From contig JAMXBB010000003.1 of NCBI GenBank assembly GCA_024138015.1, positions 77,728,777-77,792,776 on the forward strand: DNA of 64,000 nucleotides. Direction: 5' to 3'. The translations under genes and the position numbers were made by a program. This stretch comes from Lumnitzera littorea. Lineage: Eukaryota > Streptophyta > Magnoliopsida > Myrtales > Combretaceae. Below the pieces are notes generated by a model. The model searched no databases. It saw nothing but the letters and a program-made list of their open reading frames with translations, and had not been told where the DNA came from. Below are positions 26,601 through 32,600 of this stretch, one piece after another (position 1 is the first letter of the stretch; each line of letters begins with the position of its first letter).

Positions 26601-29600
26601 ACTAGGGCTTACCGTAGGGAATAGCAACCAAGTGGGTCCTTCGAGATATTAAAGAAAATAAGAATGGTAAGTCAGTAAACACAATAGCTTACGTGAAGCT
26701 ATTTGGAGGATATGACACACTAATGAACACAACATGACTTAGTATTTTGCCTAATGTAACTCACAAGCTAATATTAAGGTCCACTAGCCGCTAATGTTGA
26801 GCTACTCAGTAAGATTAAATAAGAGTTTAGGAGAAGGTGTACTTAGAGAAGGGTATCTCATAAGAACAAGAATATTCATTAAGTATAAGGTATATGATGA
26901 TTTCGGCTATAAGAGACAATAAGTCCCTAGGATAACAAGGAAATATATGCAATTACAATAAAGGGTAATACAATAATACTATCTTAGTACATTGCCAAAA
27001 GGGTAAAAAAGGGACAAATAGTACAAAGGAATATAGTACAATGTCAAAAAAAGGAATGATAGGTGGCATGCTGCGATTGGGTCCACGCTTTGGGATCTTA
27101 GGATGTTATAGTTGAGCTATACTGAGGTTAGGGATGTTGCTAACGAATGGTGCTTAGAGTTGTTGAGATGAATAAAGGACGCTACTATTCAGTAGGTCAA
27201 ATGAGTAGGGCTTAATATATAGTGTCCTTGGTCTCAACATTCAATAAGTTGGCCTTGGCACTTATCATTTTTGTAGATTAGAAAAGTAAGGTTTAGCATG
27301 TAGTGTCCTAAGGTTTAGCACTCAACAGGTCGGCTTGGGCACTAGGCAAATCGGCTTTGGCATATGAGTAGTAGGCTATTGGACAAGAGTTTAAGCATAG
27401 AAGAGTATGTTTGAGTTGGGTCCTTAGAGCGTTCACCCATAACTCTTCCATATACAGTTGCTCATCATCGGCAGGCTAATAAGATAGTATCCTTTTTGTG
27501 AGAGATTGTAGGCTTCGGAGGTAGGTGTGAGTAAGCAGTCTGGAGGTCGGTAGTCCATCACGTTCCAATAAGGGAAGAATTGTTGAAAGGGACCTATTTA
27601 ACCTTCTTTGGTTCCTTAGTGCTACCATTAGCCTTATTACTTTTCTTTCAACCTTCATTGATGGACTTCCCTATAGCTAGGTTACTCTCTAAAGGTGGGC
27701 AGTTATGGGTCTTAGGTTACTTCCTCAACTTAGTAGCCTTAATGACCTTCCTTTTAGCAGTCGTTTTTGTGTGATAATTTTCCTTTGTGGTTTTGGAAGT
27801 GGTGGACTTTGCAGGTAGCTTTACGGGAGCTTCCTTTGTAGGGATTCTCTTTGAATCCTCCCTTTTCTTTGAGCTATTAGCCTTTAGCTCAACGAGCAAA
27901 TCCCTAGAGATATAGTCCTTGAGTGACATATCTACAGGGAAATACTCGAGGATTATGCCATAAAACATTAAAACACAAATAAAAGGACTTATAGTCATTG
28001 TGTCAAGCATCAGAAGGGAAGACCGCTCAACTCTTGTAGTAGATGCAAAGGTCCCTACTCTTACGAGCCCCATTCAGCATGGCAATATCATGAATGACTT
28101 GTATCTTGTTTAACAACAATACCTTCATTGGAGCCTTCAATGTCCCCATCATAAGTGGCATTGGCACATTTAGCTACTTTTGCCTCATCCTTGGGGAAGA
28201 TTGGAGTATTGTAGGAACACTTTGAGATTATGGTGTCTACATCCCAAAGAAACCAATTGTGGTTGTTAGCGTCCATAATTTGTATCATAGGCCTTCTTAT
28301 CATTAGGAAGCAACCGTTTGATATTAGATTGCCTGATCAATTGGCACCAAATTGTGGGGAAGTCTAAATTGGTTTCCAAAACCACTTCCCATTTCTTCTT
28401 CTAGCCATGTATGGAAGATTCTAAACTTATCTGGAATTTCTTATGAGGTTCGACACATGCATAGAACCAACCATCATCCTTCTTTAGTGTGAAAAAGTAA
28501 TGGAACAAGGTTACTGTAGCCCTAACTTCTAGGTCTTCACAAATACATTCAATGGCCTCTAGTAATCTATATTAATTTGGGGTCAACATTGACGGGCAAA
28601 TTTAGTGATATGTAAAGTAAGATTTTTGGAAAAGAGAAAGGGAAACCTCAAACTGACCTTGAAGTACTTCTCAAAGAGGGCCTTTCTATCTTATAATTTC
28701 TAGGGGCAAAATGAAAGTTGAGCCTCAAAACATTGAACTCCTACTTAGTTATTATGCTAGCAACACCATTAAGGCTCATGTTATATCCAATACCTAAGTC
28801 TAATGGGATAGCTTGGGAGTTACCCTCATTATTTGGTAGATAGTCATCAAAAGGGAGTTTTATGATCTTCCATGATCGGAGATCATAGATTCTAACTAAA
28901 CCTATTAGCCTAGATAAGCACTAAGTGCAATCATCATCATTAGTGCCTGATGTGCTAGTGGGTTCTTCATGAGGAGGAGAGTTACCTACCCAGTGGATGG
29001 TGAATAGTTCCTAGATTCATTGCTGTACACACATTGAGTCGTTGGATTTGGTGGTCAACATATTCACCTTAGTGGAGCAGTTGAAAGGAAAAGTGAGTGA
29101 TGGAAGAATGAATAGTACTTAGAACAAGTAGAAAGAAAGTTGGGAACAAGATAACATAAATAATGAGAGAATAGGAAATGAAGTATGAGAAGGAAAGAGG
29201 GGTATGGAAATTAAAGAAAAAAAATAATAGACAAAGTTATGGTTTTTTAGAATTTGTGTAGACTGTAATTAGCAATTGATGTGGACTGTTCGATTGCACA
29301 TGCCTACCATGGATCTGATGACCCACATTGAATTGTATTTCTAAGGGTATGTGTAAGTTTTGACATTATTGCACGTATCTTGATAATGGGATGTGAAACG
29401 TCACTTAAACAGGTGTGAGACTTTCACGACAAGCTAAATGAAAAGGTAAGTCAGTAATCAAGGAATATATTATAACCTTGAGAACAAGGTCGAAACAATA
29501 AGCTCAGATTCAAGAGTTGATACATATTCTAAAATAGTCATTCATAGTAAAGTAAGAACTTGGGCTTAAGGACCTAATAGGAGAAATGTTAGTACTCTCC

Positions 29601-32600
29601 TTGATGTACCCATCAAATGGGGTTAGGGGGCAAATGTTTGATAGTAGATCTTCTCAAAGGCCAATACCGACCTAAATTGAGAGGCACCTGATCTATTTAT
29701 TCATTCCTAGTTCCTTGTTCACCATGCTTTTGATCTCTCTTTGTCTACTCCTAAAGATTCGACTAGCTTAAGAGAGTTAGTAAGCTAAATATGTTTGAGC
29801 AGCATAGAATAACTTGACCAAGGTAGGTCGAATTAGCATTGGTTAGCTTAGAGGAGTTGCTCACTCCTAAAGAATTCTAGTTCGAACATATGGTGTGAAC
29901 AATGAGGCTTCTCGTAAAAATAATTGCCTACCAATCACCATCACTCTAGCCATGTCTCCTAATATTGAGAAGTGGCCTTAAATTCAAAGCTGGTACACAT
30001 GTATATTTTAGAGGCAATATTTATTAGACAAGGGCAAGTTTGCGGCTATCAATAGAGCTTGAAGGACTACAGTAAACTTCTATGCACTTTCCCTCCTATA
30101 GCCTAATCTTTTTTCTTTTGCAAAGTTATCTCTCTATAAATGTCCAACTATTTCTCAACACTAGTTTCCACCATCAATAGATACAATAAGAAATTTCAAC
30201 GCAATATTTAAACACAAAAAATAAAGAAAAGCTGACATGTGTCTTATAACTAATTGTGACAAGCCATGATAAAATACAAATGTGTAAGCTGTTAGAACAG
30301 AAAACATAGATATGCAAAATAAGAAAGAGTGAAAACACAAATATGTTTAAGTAGAATTTATCCAATTGTTAATTAATTAGATATATCCCAAAATCTTTTT
30401 ACAAATCTAGTTACTTTTATCCAATAAAAATTATATTTGATCTCCTTTATTTTAGATACATATGTTCTGAGTACATATCAATCAAGTATAATTAAGGTAG
30501 CATGAGTTATTTGTATATTTATGCACTTGCATACGGGCAAAGACACGGAATATGTGCACATAATAGGACGAATTTATCCGACTGCCTGTCATGTATATGA
30601 TTGTATTGTGCACAACTCAACGTTCATTTCCATAATCAAATAAAAACATTATGAATAACATACATACGACAATAATTACTTTAAAAAGGAAAAATGTGAA
30701 ATGAATAACGATTGGTGATTTTATCATCGCAATGAATATTTGTTTGACAATGTTCATGTTAATTCGTCACCCATACACAGCGAGGTTTTTCCCTTAATTT
30801 TCTACAGCGGCGTATTCCTAGAATAACTTCCGAAATCAATCATGTGCAACGGTGCATTTATATCATTTATGGCCCAGCTAATTCCTCATGATGTAACTCT
30901 TAACTAAATTCTATCAAGATTGATTAAATTAATAGAAAGACAGCGCCACCAGAATATTGTGAAACTTAAACCGCGATTCTGTAGCTGAGGCAAATCGTAA
31001 AGCATCCTTAAAACTACTCATCAACTATGAATGTAATCTTCAAATTCTTAAAAAATACGTAATTTTCTTGTAAATTTTAAAAATATATGGTTACTGTTTA
31101 AATCCACACTGGACCCGTTAAATCAATGTCCGAGTCACTGGTGCTTAAAAAAAAAAAAGAAAAAGAAAATATAAGCTATCATGTAAGTAATATACGGAGA
31201 GATATGTATATTAAAGTTTAGTTATTTAGATAGAGTAATAAAAAAAAAAAAAAATTAATGACTAACATGAACTTAGATGGAGAAAAAATTAAGAGAGAGT
31301 ATGTGAAAAATACTATTCTATCGTATATTATATATTGATATAGATGGTTTCATTAATATAATTTATGTACATTGATTTCATTTTAAAAAAAAAAAAGCAT
31401 ATATTTTAATTAAATTCCGCAAAAGTTAGAGACCGTTGGATTATCTATATCATTAAAGTAAAGGAGGGCGGTTTGGTGTCTTTTTTAATTTGCTCAAATT
31501 GCCCTTCAAAATATTATTATTTCTGTATTTTATATATATGAAATTTTATAATAATCATGTGATTATGTCATTTTTTCAAGGATATAAATGTTAATTAACT
31601 TTAAAAATGGTTAATTCTATAAATAAATCATTTTCAAATATTACCATTCAAATATTTATAGTGTCATTATTACTATTAATTATTATAATAATTCCATTTA
31701 TTAACTTTGAATTGAGTATACATTAAAAAGATAAACTACCATCAAAGTTATAATTTTTCCTCATTTTTTCACCTTGATTTGCTGAAATTTAATCTCTTTA
31801 TCTAAAGTAATCAATGTAATGTAAGAAAAGTAAAAGTTGTCATGTTGAAGAAAATATATTGATTTACTAAAATTGATCTCCAATAGTTTGTGATATAAGT
31901 AACATACAATTTTAGGATATTATTAAAGGAATCTATTAATAAAACATTAAATATGATTAATATAACACCAAAACCAATCTATTGCGCTTTAATGTTATTA
32001 TAACTGATTTATATTATCATGAGATAATAGCTCAACATTTTGGCTTCATATTCAACAATTTATATATTTACTAGTTACATCCATTTAGAAGATTTAAGTT
32101 ATAAACTTTTATTCAATCTAAATTCACCTTATTAATTTTCATAACTTTAATACAGTTTTTTAGTAATTCTTTATTATTTTTAATTTTTTATGTTACTAAG
32201 ATATGGTTTATTGCATCAAATGTGCAAATAGTCAAAAAAATTTTTCCTTTTTTTATATATAAAAAAAAGCCTAAGGGGAGCATAAACATTTTTTATACTT
32301 ATTTATTCTAATAATCAAGTGATAAAATAAAGTGAAATATGTTAATTAACATATTATATTATTTTTTTATTATTAGCACACGTATTGCTGGTGCATGATA
32401 TAGTAGTATTATATGTAAAAATGGATTATAACAATTCACTACGAAATTCTTTTTTTTTTAAAAAATAGTGGGAATAATATGAGAAAAAAAAAAAAGAAAC
32501 TAATGTGCAAACTGAAACTATAGTTGAACACCAAACAAAGTTATATTAAAAAATCAATTGGGTCACTTTTGGGATTTCATTTTTCTGATTCATACTAGAG

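Larger units (their letters stand above)
20511..27414 (-). mobile_element. CRM-like chromovirus (Ty3/gypsy), minus strand, nested in the Tat element
   Basis: Two direct LTRs (20511-21366 and 26573-27414) flank minus-strand gag, protease remnant, RT, RNase H and integrase, with a tRNA-Met primer site inside the right LTR. Proteins and LTRs match the plus-strand element at 42298-52313, so the two are one family. The CRM-like assignment comes from gag (HLKVQIPSFNEF, HWEEKIEKIFDFYNYE) and the integrase and C-terminus of the sister copy. Borders on the flank side show no clear target duplication. It splits the antisense ORF of the Tat element. Confidence 0.82.
12533..30179 (+). mobile_element. Tat-lineage Ty3/gypsy retrotransposon with antisense extra ORF, complete outer structure
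   Basis: Both LTRs, target duplications (GATAT 12528-12532 and GATAC 30180-30184), a primer site, gag, protease, RT, a first RNase H, a second archaeal-like RNase H, integrase, a 3' tandem-repeat region, an extra ORF on the opposite strand and a polypurine tract are present in the order typical of the Tat lineage. Without the 6.9-kb CRM-like insertion (20511-27414) the element would be about 10.7 kb. All ORFs are broken, so it cannot move on its own. It lies in intron 2 of the bZIP gene, antisense to it. Confidence 0.88.

Noticed and set aside
20511..27414. A 5-bp target duplication for the nested CRM-like element
   Set aside because: The left flank reads CATTT and the right flank AGTTG; no match was found even after shifting the border a few bases. 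The outer LTR end is mutated, so the duplication is left unassigned.
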